The notes under the pieces are model-generated. The model made no database searches. It was not told the DNA's origin and saw nothing but the letters and a program-made list of their open reading frames with translations. This document shows positions 1 to 8,288 of a stretch of DNA of 64,000 nt, in pieces (position 1 is the stretch's first letter; each line of letters starts with the position of its first letter). The position numbers and the translations under genes are program-made. Source of the DNA: Agromyces rhizosphaerae (GTDB lineage: Bacteria > Actinomycetota > Actinomycetes > Actinomycetales > Microbacteriaceae); the NCBI RefSeq assembly GCF_027925245.1, contig NZ_BSDP01000001.1, positions 992,001 to 1,056,000 of the forward strand. Reading direction: 5' to 3'.

Positions 1-80
1 ATGAGGCCGACGATCGCCGCGAACACGACGAGCCCCATCACCACCTGCAGGATCTTGCCGATGAGGTCGTCGGTCGTCAC
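1..80 (-). CDS. Carbohydrate ABC transporter permease, N-terminal fragment
   Basis: Only the first 26 codons lie in the window; the gene runs off the left edge. The start is the GTG whose complement ends at position 80, preceded on the minus strand by GGGAG eight bases upstream. An ATG twenty bases further out hits a stop at once, so GTG is the start. The fragment has a short polar N-terminus and then the beginning of a hydrophobic helix, as in MalF/AglF-type permeases. It follows an AglE-like binding-protein gene in the same direction, so it is most likely the first membrane subunit of that importer. Confidence 0.7.
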   Translation of the reverse strand, partial: MTTDDLIGKILQVVMGLVVFAAIVGL

Positions 81-115
81 CGTGTCTCCCGTTTCGTCAT
101 TGAAGTGGGGTGTGC

Positions 116-145
116 GGAAGGGGCGGGCCGTGACCCGCCCCTTCC
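116..145 (-). terminator. GC-rich hairpin between binding-protein and permease genes
   Basis: Two perfect 12-base arms (116-127 and 134-145) enclose a 6-base loop. It lies just after the stop codon of the binding-protein gene and before the permease. There is no U-run, so it may act as an mRNA 3' barrier or partial terminator that gives the binding protein more transcript than the permease, as known for malE-malF in E. coli (role inferred). Confidence 0.75.
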
Positions 146-173
146 GATCATGCCGCGAACGCGGCGGGGCGCG

Positions 174-1532
174 CTAGCTGCTCGGCCAGCTCGCCTCGAT
201 CGCGTCGACCACCGACTGGGTGTCGTCGCCGGTCACCCAGTCGACGATGCCGCTCCAGAAGGAGTCGGCGCCGACGGCACCGGGCATCAGGTCGGATCCG
301 TCGAACCGGAAGGTGGTCTCCGGGTTCTGGAGGATCTCGATCGACTGCACGAGCAGCTCGCTCGACGCGTTCTCGGGGTCGACCCCCAGGTTCGCGCTGA
401 TGACGCCGCCCAGGCTCACGCGGTTGTTCGCCCAGGTGTCGCTCGAGAGGAACGTACGCACGACCTCGACCTCCTCGGCGTCGGTGAACGCGACCACGAT
501 CTCGCCACCGCCCGTGACGGCCAGCGGGTCGCCGGCGTTCTCCGGCGGGAGCATGAAGCCGAACACGTCGCCGTCGGAGGCGACGACCGCCGCGTCACCG
601 CCCTCGGGGTTCCAGAAGGTCTCGTAGAACGAGGCCTGGTGGTGCAGCGAGCACTCGCCGTCGAGGATCGGGAGCCCGGCGGTGCCGAATGCCTCGGTGA
701 CCAGCGTCGACACGTCGCCGATGCCGCCGTTCACCATGTCCTCGTTCTTGAGGTACTCGCCGACCTCGTCGAACGCCTCGACGATGCCGGGGTCGTTGAA
801 CGGGATCTCGTGCGTGACCCACTGGTCGTAGTAGTCGGCACCCTGCAGGCGCAGGACGTAGTCCTCGACCCAGTCGGTGCCGGGCCAGCCGGTCGCGACG
901 CCCGACTCGAGGCCGACGCACCACGGCTTGTGGTCGCCGGCGGCCGCGATCTCGTCGGACAGGTCCCTGAGCTCCGACAGCGTGGTCGGGATCTCCCAGC
1001 CGTTCTCCTCGAACTCGCTCGGCGAGTACCAGACGTAGCCCTTGACGTTCGACATGAGCGGCGCACCGTAGAAGGTGTCGTCGACCGTGCCGTAGGCCTT
1101 CCAGTCCTCGGTCCACCACTCGTCGGCGTTCGCCTCGACCGACTCGGAGGCCGGGATGAGCCAGCCGCCGTCGGCGAGTCGCTGGACCAGTCCGGGCTGC
1201 GGCACGAACCCGATGTCGGGCGCGTTGCCGCCCTCGGCGAGCACCGCGATCTGCGCCTCGAACTCCTGCGAGCCCTGGTAGTCGATCTCGATGCCGGTGC
1301 AGTTCACGAAGTCGGTCCACGACTCGACGAGGCGGTCGGCCTCGATGTCGACGATCGTGGCGCCGATGGTGACGCTGGCCCCGTCGTAGGTTCCGTACTC
1401 CTCGTACTCCGAGCAGTCCGTGTCACCGGCCTCCTCGCTCGCGATGTCCCCCGTACAGGCGGTGAGCGCGAAGCCGACCGTGGCCACCGCGGCGAGCGGC
1501 AGGAGCAGTCGGCGCTTCCGTATGGTGCTCAT
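174..1532 (-). CDS. Extracellular solute-binding lipoprotein of a carbohydrate (alpha-glucoside-type) ABC importer
   Basis: 452 aa, the usual length for family 1 sugar-binding proteins. The N-terminus has a basic stretch (KRR), a hydrophobic core and a lipobox ending at Cys26, so it should be a membrane-anchored lipoprotein. The mature part starts with an acidic Cys/Tyr-rich segment and then a typical fold with repeated Trp/Tyr residues. The start resembles AglE of alpha-glucoside systems; the substrate class is inference. The ATG is preceded by GAGGAG at good spacing. A hairpin and a permease gene follow. The upstream region holds two GGAACCGGTTCC-type operators shared with the divergent LacI gene, implying repression relieved by the sugar. 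No ATPase gene is visible nearby, so a shared MsiK-type ATPase probably powers it. Confidence 0.85.
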   Translation of the reverse strand: MSTIRKRRLLLPLAAVATVGFALTACTGDIASEEAGDTDCSEYEEYGTYDGASVTIGATIVDIEADRLVESWTDFVNCTGIEIDYQGSQEFEAQIAVLAEGGNAPDIGFVPQPGLVQRLADGGWLIPASESVEANADEWWTEDWKAYGTVDDTFYGAPLMSNVKGYVWYSPSEFEENGWEIPTTLSELRDLSDEIAAAGDHKPWCVGLESGVATGWPGTDWVEDYVLRLQGADYYDQWVTHEIPFNDPGIVEAFDEVGEYLKNEDMVNGGIGDVSTLVTEAFGTAGLPILDGECSLHHQASFYETFWNPEGGDAAVVASDGDVFGFMLPPENAGDPLAVTGGGEIVVAFTDAEEVEVVRTFLSSDTWANNRVSLGGVISANLGVDPENASSELLVQSIEILQNPETTFRFDGSDLMPGAVGADSFWSGIVDWVTGDDTQSVVDAIEASWPSS

Positions 1533-1577
1533 CTCTCATCTCCTCGTTGAGTTGGAGTTCCTGGGAACCGCTCTCAC

Positions 1578-1589
1578 GAAACCGGTTCC
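1578..1589. promoter_or_regulatory. LacI-type operator, copy 1
   Basis: GAAACCGGTTCC, a 12-base palindrome with one mismatched pair around the core AACCGGTT, 46 bases upstream of the binding-protein start. It matches the perfect copy at 1668-1679. The spacing between the two centres (90 bases) would allow DNA looping by a dimer of dimers (inference). Confidence 0.75.
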
Positions 1590-1667
1590 AGCCCTACGCT
1601 AGGCAGGCGATAGCGCGGGGCACAAGGGTCGTACATCACGAAACGGTCACACCCACCCTCGCGGATT

Positions 1668-1679
1668 GGAACCGGTTCC
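1668..1679. promoter_or_regulatory. LacI-type operator, copy 2 (perfect palindrome)
   Basis: GGAACCGGTTCC is a perfect 12-base palindrome with the central CG typical of LacI-family sites. It lies 56 bases before the ATG of the divergent LacI regulator gene, so the regulator probably controls both itself and the sugar-uptake genes. Confidence 0.8.
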
Positions 1680-1734
1680 GCCCGAACGGACCGGGCGCTA
1701 CACTCGGGCCTGCATCTTCCGACGGAGGGAGGCG

Positions 1735-2751
1735 ATGGTGCCGTCGATCGCGGATGTTGCGCGTCTCTCCGGGGTCTCGAAGGCCACGGCCTCGCGTGCG
1801 CTGAGCGGCCGCGGGTCCGTCTCGCCGGCCACGCGCGACCGCGTCGTGGCCGCCGCGGCGGAGATCGGGTACATCGCCTCGCCCAACGCCGCGAGCCTCG
1901 TCACGGGCCGGACGAAGTCGATCGGCGTGATCATCCGGTTCGTCAACCGCTGGTACTTCGGGCAGGTGCTCGAGGGGCTCGAACGCGCACTGCTCGAACG
2001 CGGCTACGACCTCGTGCTGTACAACCTCGCCGTCGCGCCCGACGCGCGCGAGCGCATCTTCGGCTACTACCTGCAGCGCCGTCGCGTCGATGCGATCATC
2101 GGCGTCGACGTCGACCTGAGCCCGGAGGAGTCTGACCGCCTCTCCCGCACGGGCAGGCCGGTCGTCGCCATCGGCGGCACCATGCTCCCGGCCGCCGTCC
2201 GGCTCGCCGTCGACCATCGTGCGACGGCCCGGCTCGCCACCCAGCACCTGCTGCACCTCGGGCACCGGGAGATCGTGCTGCTCGGCGGCGAGGAGGCCGA
2301 GCAGGACCGCGAGGGCGTCCAGGGCAGCCGGGTCCAGGGCTTCCGCGACGCGATGTCCGCCGCGGGCATCGACGACGCCCCGTACCTGCCGACCGAGTAC
2401 TCGATGTCGGCGGGCTTCTCGGCCGCGCTGCAGCTGCTGGGCGACCCGTCCCATCGGCCGACGGCGGTGTTCGCCGCGTGCGACGAGATCGCCTTCGGCA
2501 CCTACATCGCCGCGCGCCGGCTGGGGCTCAGCATCCCCGCCGACCTCTCCATCATCGGCATCGACGGTCACGACAACGCCGAGATGTTCGGCCTCACGAC
2601 CATCGCGCAGGACCCGGTGGCGCAGGGCGAGCAGGCGGTGCGCCTGGCCATGTCGCTGCTCGGCGAGGGCGACGCCGAGCCCGCGCCGCACGACATCGAC
2701 CTGCCGGTGCGACTCGTCGTGCGCTCGAGCACCTCGGCGCCCACGCGCTGA
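1735..2751 (+). CDS. LacI-family transcriptional regulator
   Basis: 338 aa. An N-terminal helix-turn-helix (residues about 4-24, with IADVARLSGVS and ATASRALS) is followed by the LacI hinge and a periplasmic-binding-protein-like effector domain. The frame is open further upstream, but the ATG at 1735 has GGAGGGAGG just before it and places the helix-turn-helix at the normal position. It is divergent from the AglE-like binding-protein gene, with two palindromic operators between them. The likely role is local repressor of the alpha-glucoside-type importer, with the transported sugar or a product as inducer (inference). Confidence 0.9.
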   Translation: MVPSIADVARLSGVSKATASRALSGRGSVSPATRDRVVAAAAEIGYIASPNAASLVTGRTKSIGVIIRFVNRWYFGQVLEGLERALLERGYDLVLYNLAVAPDARERIFGYYLQRRRVDAIIGVDVDLSPEESDRLSRTGRPVVAIGGTMLPAAVRLAVDHRATARLATQHLLHLGHREIVLLGGEEAEQDREGVQGSRVQGFRDAMSAAGIDDAPYLPTEYSMSAGFSAALQLLGDPSHRPTAVFAACDEIAFGTYIAARRLGLSIPADLSIIGIDGHDNAEMFGLTTIAQDPVAQGEQAVRLAMSLLGEGDAEPAPHDIDLPVRLVVRSSTSAPTR

Positions 2752-2790
2752 CGCGACGGCCGGGCGGATGCGGCGGGACGCGCCGCGGCC

Positions 2791-3945
2791 TCAGCGCGCG
2801 AACGGCGCCCCGACGTCCGCGAAGGTCGCCTGCTCGGCGACGACCCGTGCCGCCCAGCGCTCGAGGTCGCGCACCACGAGGTGCTCGCCCGCCCCGTCGT
2901 GGACGCGCTCGATGTGCTCGGTTGCGATCGGCCGCGGGTCGGGCCCCGCACGTACCGCGTCGAGCACGCGGGTGAACGCCGCGGTGGCTCCGAGCGGCAC
3001 GAGCAGTTCGTCGCCGGCGGTGATGTGCGACACGAGGTTCTCCAGCAACGAGACGCGCGGATGCCGGGTCGTGGCCGGGAACGGTTCGCCGTCGCGCACG
3101 ACCTGCACGATGTCGAGCGTGTACCAGAGGACGATGCGCCCGAGCTCGCCCTCGACCGTCACGCACGGCTCGCTCCTGCGCGATGCCGTGAGCGCGAGCG
3201 CACCCGCGACCGTCCGACCATCGCGCAGCCGGATCACGAGCGAGGACGTGTCGTCGGCCTGGATCGCGTTCGCGCGCAGGAGGTCGAGCTCGACGTCGAC
3301 GACGTCGTGCGCGGACCTCGCCCCCGCCACCGCGAGCGCAGTCGCGACCGCGTGCGCGAGCGGATTCGTCACCGCGCCGTCGACCACCGGCACGCCGTCG
3401 AGCTCGCGCCTGCCGGCCCACGCGCTGCGCGTCCAGTAGTCCACGGCCCGCACCCAGGTCCCGAGCGCCCCGTACGCGCGCACCTCCCCCACGACACCCC
3501 CGGCGACGAGCTCCCTCACGGCGTCGATCGCGGTCGACCCGAGGCTCTGGAAGCCGACCTGGACCGCGCGCCCGGCAGCGCGAGCCGCGGCGTCGAGCTC
3601 CTCGAGCTCGAGGCTCGAGGGCGCCGGCGGCTTCTCGAGCAGCACGTGCGCGCCACCTTCGAGCGCGGCACGGGCCAGCGGCACGTGCGTGTGGATCGGG
3701 GTGCTCAGCACCACGAGGTCGAGATCGGCGTCGGCGATCATCGCCGCGGCGTCGGCGAAGACCGCGGCCTCCCCGACGGCGATCTCCGGCGCCCGGTGGT
3801 CGGCGACCGCGATCAGCCGGACTCGACCCGCGCGCTCGAGCCGCAGCGCCTCGGCGACGTGGGTCGCACCGTGGCCGTGGATCCCGGCGACGCCGACGCG
3901 CAGCGGATCACCCGACGCGCCGCCCCGCGGCATCCGCTCACCCAT
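2791..3945 (-). CDS. Gfo/Idh/MocA-family oxidoreductase
   Basis: 384 aa, typical length. An N-terminal Rossmann fold (GVAGIHGHG, residues about 17-25) binds NAD(P). The family EKP motif is seen in LLEKPPAPS, its lysine being the usual catalytic/nucleotide-contacting residue. The C-terminal half is the alpha/beta substrate domain. The ATG overlaps the end of the upstream LacI-DUF6807 gene by 8 bases, indicating translational coupling; a second in-frame ATG lies four codons in. Family members oxidise or epimerise sugars and inositols. The gene is the last of a five-gene operon with two permeases and a binding protein, so it probably acts on the imported sugar or a derivative. The substrate cannot be read from the sequence. 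Confidence 0.85.
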   Translation of the reverse strand: MGERMPRGGASGDPLRVGVAGIHGHGATHVAEALRLERAGRVRLIAVADHRAPEIAVGEAAVFADAAAMIADADLDLVVLSTPIHTHVPLARAALEGGAHVLLEKPPAPSSLELEELDAAARAAGRAVQVGFQSLGSTAIDAVRELVAGGVVGEVRAYGALGTWVRAVDYWTRSAWAGRRELDGVPVVDGAVTNPLAHAVATALAVAGARSAHDVVDVELDLLRANAIQADDTSSLVIRLRDGRTVAGALALTASRRSEPCVTVEGELGRIVLWYTLDIVQVVRDGEPFPATTRHPRVSLLENLVSHITAGDELLVPLGATAAFTRVLDAVRAGPDPRPIATEHIERVHDGAGEHLVVRDLERWAARVVAEQATFADVGAPFAR

Positions 3946-5803
3946 CGGCGGCGAGCCGGCCGGCGAGGCCCGCGAGCTCCGCCGGGTCCGTGATGACGCG
4001 GTCGATCAGCAGCGCGTCCAGCCCGAGCTCGACCGTGCCGCCCTCCGGCACGTGCAGCACCTCGTCCCAGGCCAGTGCCGGGCCGATGCCGACGTACTCG
4101 GCGACGCGCGCGAACCACGGCAGTGGTCTTCCGCCCGGCTGGTGCAGCAGCACCGTCGCCTTGCGCTCGGGATCCACGACGGCGAACCACGGCGAGCGCG
4201 AGCCGTGCGCGGCCTCCTCGCCGACGCCGTCGGCCGTGACGACGATGGCCTTCCACTCGGGGAAGCGCCAGAAGATGCCGCCGTAGCCGGCGCCCTCGCG
4301 CCCGTTGGTCGCGGGCGACCCGAAGTCGAGCGCGCCGAAGTTCGCCTTGAGCACGGAGCGCCAGCGCAGCACCCAGGCGTCGCCCTCGCCGACCCGCAGC
4401 GGCGCGCCGGTGAGGGTGCGCACCTCGCTGAGCTGTGCGACGTTGCGCTCGTCGATCCAGGTGAGGCGCTCGGTGAGCTCCTCGCCGTCCACGCGCAACT
4501 CGTCGCGGCGCTGCCGGCCCTGGTTCTCGAGCATCACCGAGCCGACGTCCTCGATGTATGTCCGACCGCCCCAGTACGAGGTGCCGTTGATGTCCGGGAG
4601 CGCGACGCCGATGCCGAAGTGGTGCAGGTGGTCGGTCGGATGGCTGTCGGTGACGCGCACGCCGCCGAGCGTCTCCACCGGGTGCAGGTAGGGCCTGGGC
4701 GACAACACGGAGTCGATCGACTGCCCCTCCTCGTACCGCGCGACGACGCCGTCGCCGATCCGCAGCAGCGGGCGGCCGGGGCTCAGCCAGCCGGTCGCCT
4801 CGGGCGCCGGGCCGGTACTGCCGCGCACCTCGAGGATGGGACGGTAGGAGAGCGGATGCGTCGCCGCAGCGCCCGCGATCGCGCCCTTGAGCCGCTGCCA
4901 GGCCTGCTCGCCGATCTCGACGCGGGGCACCGACATGGTCGTGAGCGAGGGCGCGGAGAACCGCGACAGCGGAATGTCGTCGATGCCGGCGACCGAGATC
5001 TCGACCGGCACCTCGACGCCGACCTCGCGCAGGCGGGCGAGCAGGCCCAGTGCGACGAGGTCGTTGAACGCGATCGCCCCGGTCGCGCCCGAGGCGAGCA
5101 CCGCGTCGGCGGCACGATAGCCGTCCTCCACCTGCGAGCCCGCGGGCACGTCGACGACCTCGAACCCGGCGTGCCGGGCGACGAGCTCGGCGAGTCCGCG
5201 GCGACGCAGCACGTCGGCGTACGACTGCGGAGGTCCGGAGAGGTAGGCGATGCGCGTGTGGCCGAGCGAGATGAGGTGCTCCCCCAGCGCACGGATGCCG
5301 CTCTCGTAGTCGACCGAGAGCTCGGCCGCCGGGTCGCCCGAGACCGGGCGGTTGACCACGACGACCGGGCCGACACGACTGACGAGGCCCTCGAGCCGCT
5401 CGTCGGACATGCGCGGGGCGACGAGCACGATCGCGTCGCAGCGCGAGCGCGCCTCGAGCACGACCTCCTCCTCGTCGCCGACCCGCTCGGCGGTGTCGGC
5501 GACGAGCACGCGGTAGCCGTCGGCGTACGCCGCCCGGCTCAACCCCTTGAGCACGCCCTGGAACATCGGGTTCTCGAGGTCGGGCACGACCAGGGCGATC
5601 GTGTTGCTGCGGCCGCGCACCAGGTTGCGCGCCGCCGGACTCGGCGAGTAGTTCAGCTTCTCGACGGCGTCGCGCACCTTGGCGGCGATCGCCGGGTCCA
5701 CGGTCTGGTTGCGGTTGAGCACCCGCGAGACCGAGGCCTGGGAGACGCCCGCGAAGGCGGCCACCTGGGCGATGGTGACCGGTCGGGGCGAGGTGTTCGT
5801 CAC
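3938..5803 (-). CDS. LacI-family regulator fused to a DUF6807 (PmoA-like) domain
   Basis: 621 aa, nearly twice the usual LacI length. Residues about 10-30 form the helix-turn-helix (TIAQVAAFAGVSQASVSRVL) and about 60-325 the ligand-binding LacI core. From about 350 to 610 there is a second domain with the DUF6807 signature DHLHHFGIG...NGTSYWGG, rich in His/Trp/Asp. The frame is open further upstream, but the GTG at 5803 has GGAGG six bases before it and gives a normal LacI N-terminus. DUF6807/PmoA proteins are usually separate and often neighbour Gfo/Idh/MocA genes; here such a gene follows with 8-base overlap. The protein may sense or process the same metabolite that it regulates (inference). 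Nothing suggests a sequencing fusion: both halves lie in one clean frame. Confidence 0.85.
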   Translation of the reverse strand: MTNTSPRPVTIAQVAAFAGVSQASVSRVLNRNQTVDPAIAAKVRDAVEKLNYSPSPAARNLVRGRSNTIALVVPDLENPMFQGVLKGLSRAAYADGYRVLVADTAERVGDEEEVVLEARSRCDAIVLVAPRMSDERLEGLVSRVGPVVVVNRPVSGDPAAELSVDYESGIRALGEHLISLGHTRIAYLSGPPQSYADVLRRRGLAELVARHAGFEVVDVPAGSQVEDGYRAADAVLASGATGAIAFNDLVALGLLARLREVGVEVPVEISVAGIDDIPLSRFSAPSLTTMSVPRVEIGEQAWQRLKGAIAGAAATHPLSYRPILEVRGSTGPAPEATGWLSPGRPLLRIGDGVVARYEEGQSIDSVLSPRPYLHPVETLGGVRVTDSHPTDHLHHFGIGVALPDINGTSYWGGRTYIEDVGSVMLENQGRQRRDELRVDGEELTERLTWIDERNVAQLSEVRTLTGAPLRVGEGDAWVLRWRSVLKANFGALDFGSPATNGREGAGYGGIFWRFPEWKAIVVTADGVGEEAAHGSRSPWFAVVDPERKATVLLHQPGGRPLPWFARVAEYVGIGPALAWDEVLHVPEGGTVELGLDALLIDRVITDPAELAGLAGRLAADG

Positions 5804-5883
5804 GGGTCCTCCGCGTAGATCGTGGTTTCCAAAGTAGTGCCGCCGAACCCGGCGGGGCCGCCCTCGGCGGCGATCCCGACCAG

Positions 5884-5918
5884 AGCGGCTGCCGCGAACG
5901 GACAACGCGGCAGCCGCT
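5884..5918 (-). terminator. Hairpin after binding-protein gene
   Basis: Perfect 13-base arms (5884-5896 and 5906-5918) around a 9-base loop, 38 bases past the stop codon of the binding-protein gene. No U-run follows. It is probably a partial terminator or RNA-stabilising barrier that separates abundant binding-protein mRNA from the downstream regulator-oxidoreductase pair. Confidence 0.8.
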
Positions 5919-5955
5919 CCGAGACGACCCGGGGGCCGTCGTCAGGGGGAGGTCA

Positions 5956-7260
5956 TCACATCGCGTCGTCGAGCGCGCGCTGCAGCTCCTCGATGAAGGC
6001 GGCAGCCGCCTCCTCCGGGGTGAGCTCGCCGAACAGCACCTTCTGCGTGTTCTGGTCGATGATGTCCTCGATCGCGCCGCCGCCCGGGGGCGTGGCGGGC
6101 GGGGCGTCGCCGACCTCGGGCCCGAGGGCATCGAGGAACTCGACGACGGACTTGTTCACCTCGTCGAGCTGCGGCGTGACGTACGCGCGCATGGCCTCGT
6201 TCGCGGGCACGCCGCGCTCGGTGAGCAGCAGGTCCGCGGCGTCCTCGCTGTTCGCGAGGAAGTCGAGGAAGAGCGCGACCTCGGCCGGGTGCTCCGTCTT
6301 CGACGAGGCCGACCAGAACATCGACGGCTTGTAGTAGGGCGAGCCGTCGGACGAACCGGGCACGCGCAGCGCCACGAGGTTCTGGCCGCTCGCGTCACGC
6401 AGCGCCTGCACCTGGTTCGACCACCAGGGGCCGAACGCCGACTCGTTGGTCGCGGTGAAGGACTCGGCGAGACCGCCGGCCTCGCGCTCGATGGTCGCCG
6501 ACGGGTCGGGAAGGGCGCCCGCGTCGGTCGAGTCGAGCAGGAACTGCCACCACGAGGCGAGGTCCTCCTCGGTCGCGGCGATGCCGCCGTCGGCCGAGTA
6601 GAGGTCGCTGCCCTGCTGGCGCAGCCAGTTCTTCAGGCCGCCGTCCTCGAAGCCCCACGACTGCGAGCCGACGACCTCGCCGCCGCTCGCGTCGCTGACG
6701 GCCTGCGCGGTCTCGATGAACTCGTCCCACGTCCACGTGGTGTCGTCGGGAAGCTCGACGCCGTACTCGTCGAGCAGGTCGAGGTTGGCCATGTACGTGT
6801 AGGAGTTGATGCCGACCGGGATGCCGTACTGCGTGCCCTCGAGAGCGCCCGTGCCGAGCACCGCTGCGGGGAAGTCGGCCGTGTCGAGTGCCTCGAGCGA
6901 GCCGAGGTCGAGCAGCACGCCGTTCGCGGCGTAGGTGGAGAGCTGCTTCTCGTCCATCTGGATGATGTCGGGGATGTCGCCCGCGGCGACCGATGTCGAC
7001 AGCTTGTCCCAGTAGCCCGACCAGTCGGTGTACTGCGGCTCGACCGTGATGTTCGGGTTCTGCTCCTCGAACACCTCGATCAGCTGCTCGGTGATCTCGT
7101 GGCGGGTGTCGTTGCCCCACCAGGTGAAGGTGAGGGTGACCGGCTCGTCGGAGAGCTCGTCTCCCCCGGTGGAACCGCCGGCGCAGGCGGTGAGGGCGAG
7201 CGTCGCTGCTGCCCCCAGGGCCGCCGCGGCAACGGTGGTGCGGCGTGTGATGCCTCGCAT
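5956..7260 (-). CDS. Extracellular sugar-binding lipoprotein (family 1)
   Basis: 434 aa. The signal peptide carries twin arginines (TRRTT) and a lipobox ending at Cys26, so it is exported and lipid-anchored. The mature protein starts with VTLTFTWWGND, the classic beginning of family 1 sugar-binding proteins, and includes AAGDIPDIIQMD, a hallmark of the group. The ATG at 7260 is preceded by AAAGGA; the open frame upstream is read-through only. It is the third gene after two permeases, an order different from many operons where it is first. A strong hairpin follows its stop codon. Confidence 0.9.
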   Translation of the reverse strand: MRGITRRTTVAAAALGAAATLALTACAGGSTGGDELSDEPVTLTFTWWGNDTRHEITEQLIEVFEEQNPNITVEPQYTDWSGYWDKLSTSVAAGDIPDIIQMDEKQLSTYAANGVLLDLGSLEALDTADFPAAVLGTGALEGTQYGIPVGINSYTYMANLDLLDEYGVELPDDTTWTWDEFIETAQAVSDASGGEVVGSQSWGFEDGGLKNWLRQQGSDLYSADGGIAATEEDLASWWQFLLDSTDAGALPDPSATIEREAGGLAESFTATNESAFGPWWSNQVQALRDASGQNLVALRVPGSSDGSPYYKPSMFWSASSKTEHPAEVALFLDFLANSEDAADLLLTERGVPANEAMRAYVTPQLDEVNKSVVEFLDALGPEVGDAPPATPPGGGAIEDIIDQNTQKVLFGELTPEEAAAAFIEELQRALDDAM

Positions 7261-7352
7261 GTGATGCGTCCTTTCGGTGTGTGCGGATGGTGCGGTGCGG
7301 GTGGTACGCCGGGCGGGTCCAGGCGCCCGGCCGTCGCGACCGGCGTGGCCGG

Positions 7353-8288
7353 TCACTTGATCCCCGTCGTCGCGATGCCCTTGATCAGGAATCGCTGGCC
7401 GAAGAGGAAGATCAGGAAGATGGGCAGCAGCGCGACGACGCTCATGGCGAACATCTCGCCGAAGTTGGTCGCGCTGTCGGCGTCGACGAACGCGCGGAGC
7501 GCGAGCGGCACCGTGTACAGGTCGGGCTTCGTCAGGTAGATGAGCTGGCTGAAGAAGTCGTTCCAGGTCCAGATGAAGGTGAAGATCGCGGCGGTCGCGA
7601 GCGCCGGCACCATGAGCGGCATGATGACCTGCAGGTAGATGCGGAAGTGCCCGGCGCCGTCGATGCGCGCGGCCTCGTCGAGCTCGCGCGGGATGCCGCG
7701 GATGAACTGCACCATCAGGAAGATGAAGAACGCGTCGGTCGCGAGCAGCTTCGGCACGATCAGCGGCAGGAACGTGTTGACCCAGCCGACCTGGGAGAAC
7801 ATCACGTACTGCGGCACGATGATCACGTGGATCGGCAGCATGATCGACACGAGCATGATCGCGAACCACAGGCGCTTGGCGGTGAACTCGAGCCTGGCGA
7901 ACGCGTACGCCGCCAGCGAGCACGAGACCAGGTTGCCGACGATGCATCCGAGCACCACCAGCCCCGAGTTCAGCAGGTACACGTTGAACGGGTACGACAG
8001 CGCGTTCCAGCCGTCGACGTAGTTCGACACCTCGAAGCTGTCGAGGATGATGCCGGGCTCGCGGAAGATCACCTCGGTCGGCCGGAGCGAGCTCACGACC
8101 ATCCAGATCACCGGGTAGAGCATGAGCACGGCCGCGGCGATGAGCACCGCGTGGCGCAGCAGGCTGAGCAACGGCTTCCGGAACACCCGGCGACGGCGCC
8201 GGGCCTCCCGCACGTCGTCGACGGGCATCGCCGTCACGACCGACTCGGTCAGGGGTTCGGGATCGGTCACTGTGTCAGTCCTGGTCAT
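7353..8288 (-). CDS. Carbohydrate ABC transporter permease (MalG type)
   Basis: 311 aa with six predicted membrane helices after a basic cytoplasmic tail. The EAA loop that contacts the ATPase is clear: ELDEAARIDGAG, residues about 205-216, followed by IMPL. The gene overlaps the upstream permease by 14 bases, showing coupled translation. It forms the importer channel with the neighbouring MalF-type protein. No ATPase is encoded in the operon. Confidence 0.92.
   Translation of the reverse strand: MTRTDTVTDPEPLTESVVTAMPVDDVREARRRRRVFRKPLLSLLRHAVLIAAAVLMLYPVIWMVVSSLRPTEVIFREPGIILDSFEVSNYVDGWNALSYPFNVYLLNSGLVVLGCIVGNLVSCSLAAYAFARLEFTAKRLWFAIMLVSIMLPIHVIIVPQYVMFSQVGWVNTFLPLIVPKLLATDAFFIFLMVQFIRGIPRELDEAARIDGAGHFRIYLQVIMPLMVPALATAAIFTFIWTWNDFFSQLIYLTKPDLYTVPLALRAFVDADSATNFGEMFAMSVVALLPIFLIFLFGQRFLIKGIATTGIK

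Noticed and set aside
105..1550. Long open frame on the plus strand opposite the first binding-protein gene
   Set aside because: It is Arg/Val/Asp-rich, has no recognisable domain and mirrors the real lipoprotein gene; a common artefact of very high GC content.
3689..5818. 709-codon plus-strand frame opposite the LacI-DUF6807 gene
   Set aside because: No domain, low-complexity composition, and fully explained by the opposite-strand gene with clear motifs.
5956..7947. Longer version of the second sugar-binding protein, beginning inside the permease gene
   Set aside because: The signal peptide and lipobox start at 7260 with an AAAGGA ribosome-binding site; the upstream part is read-through of the permease in another frame.
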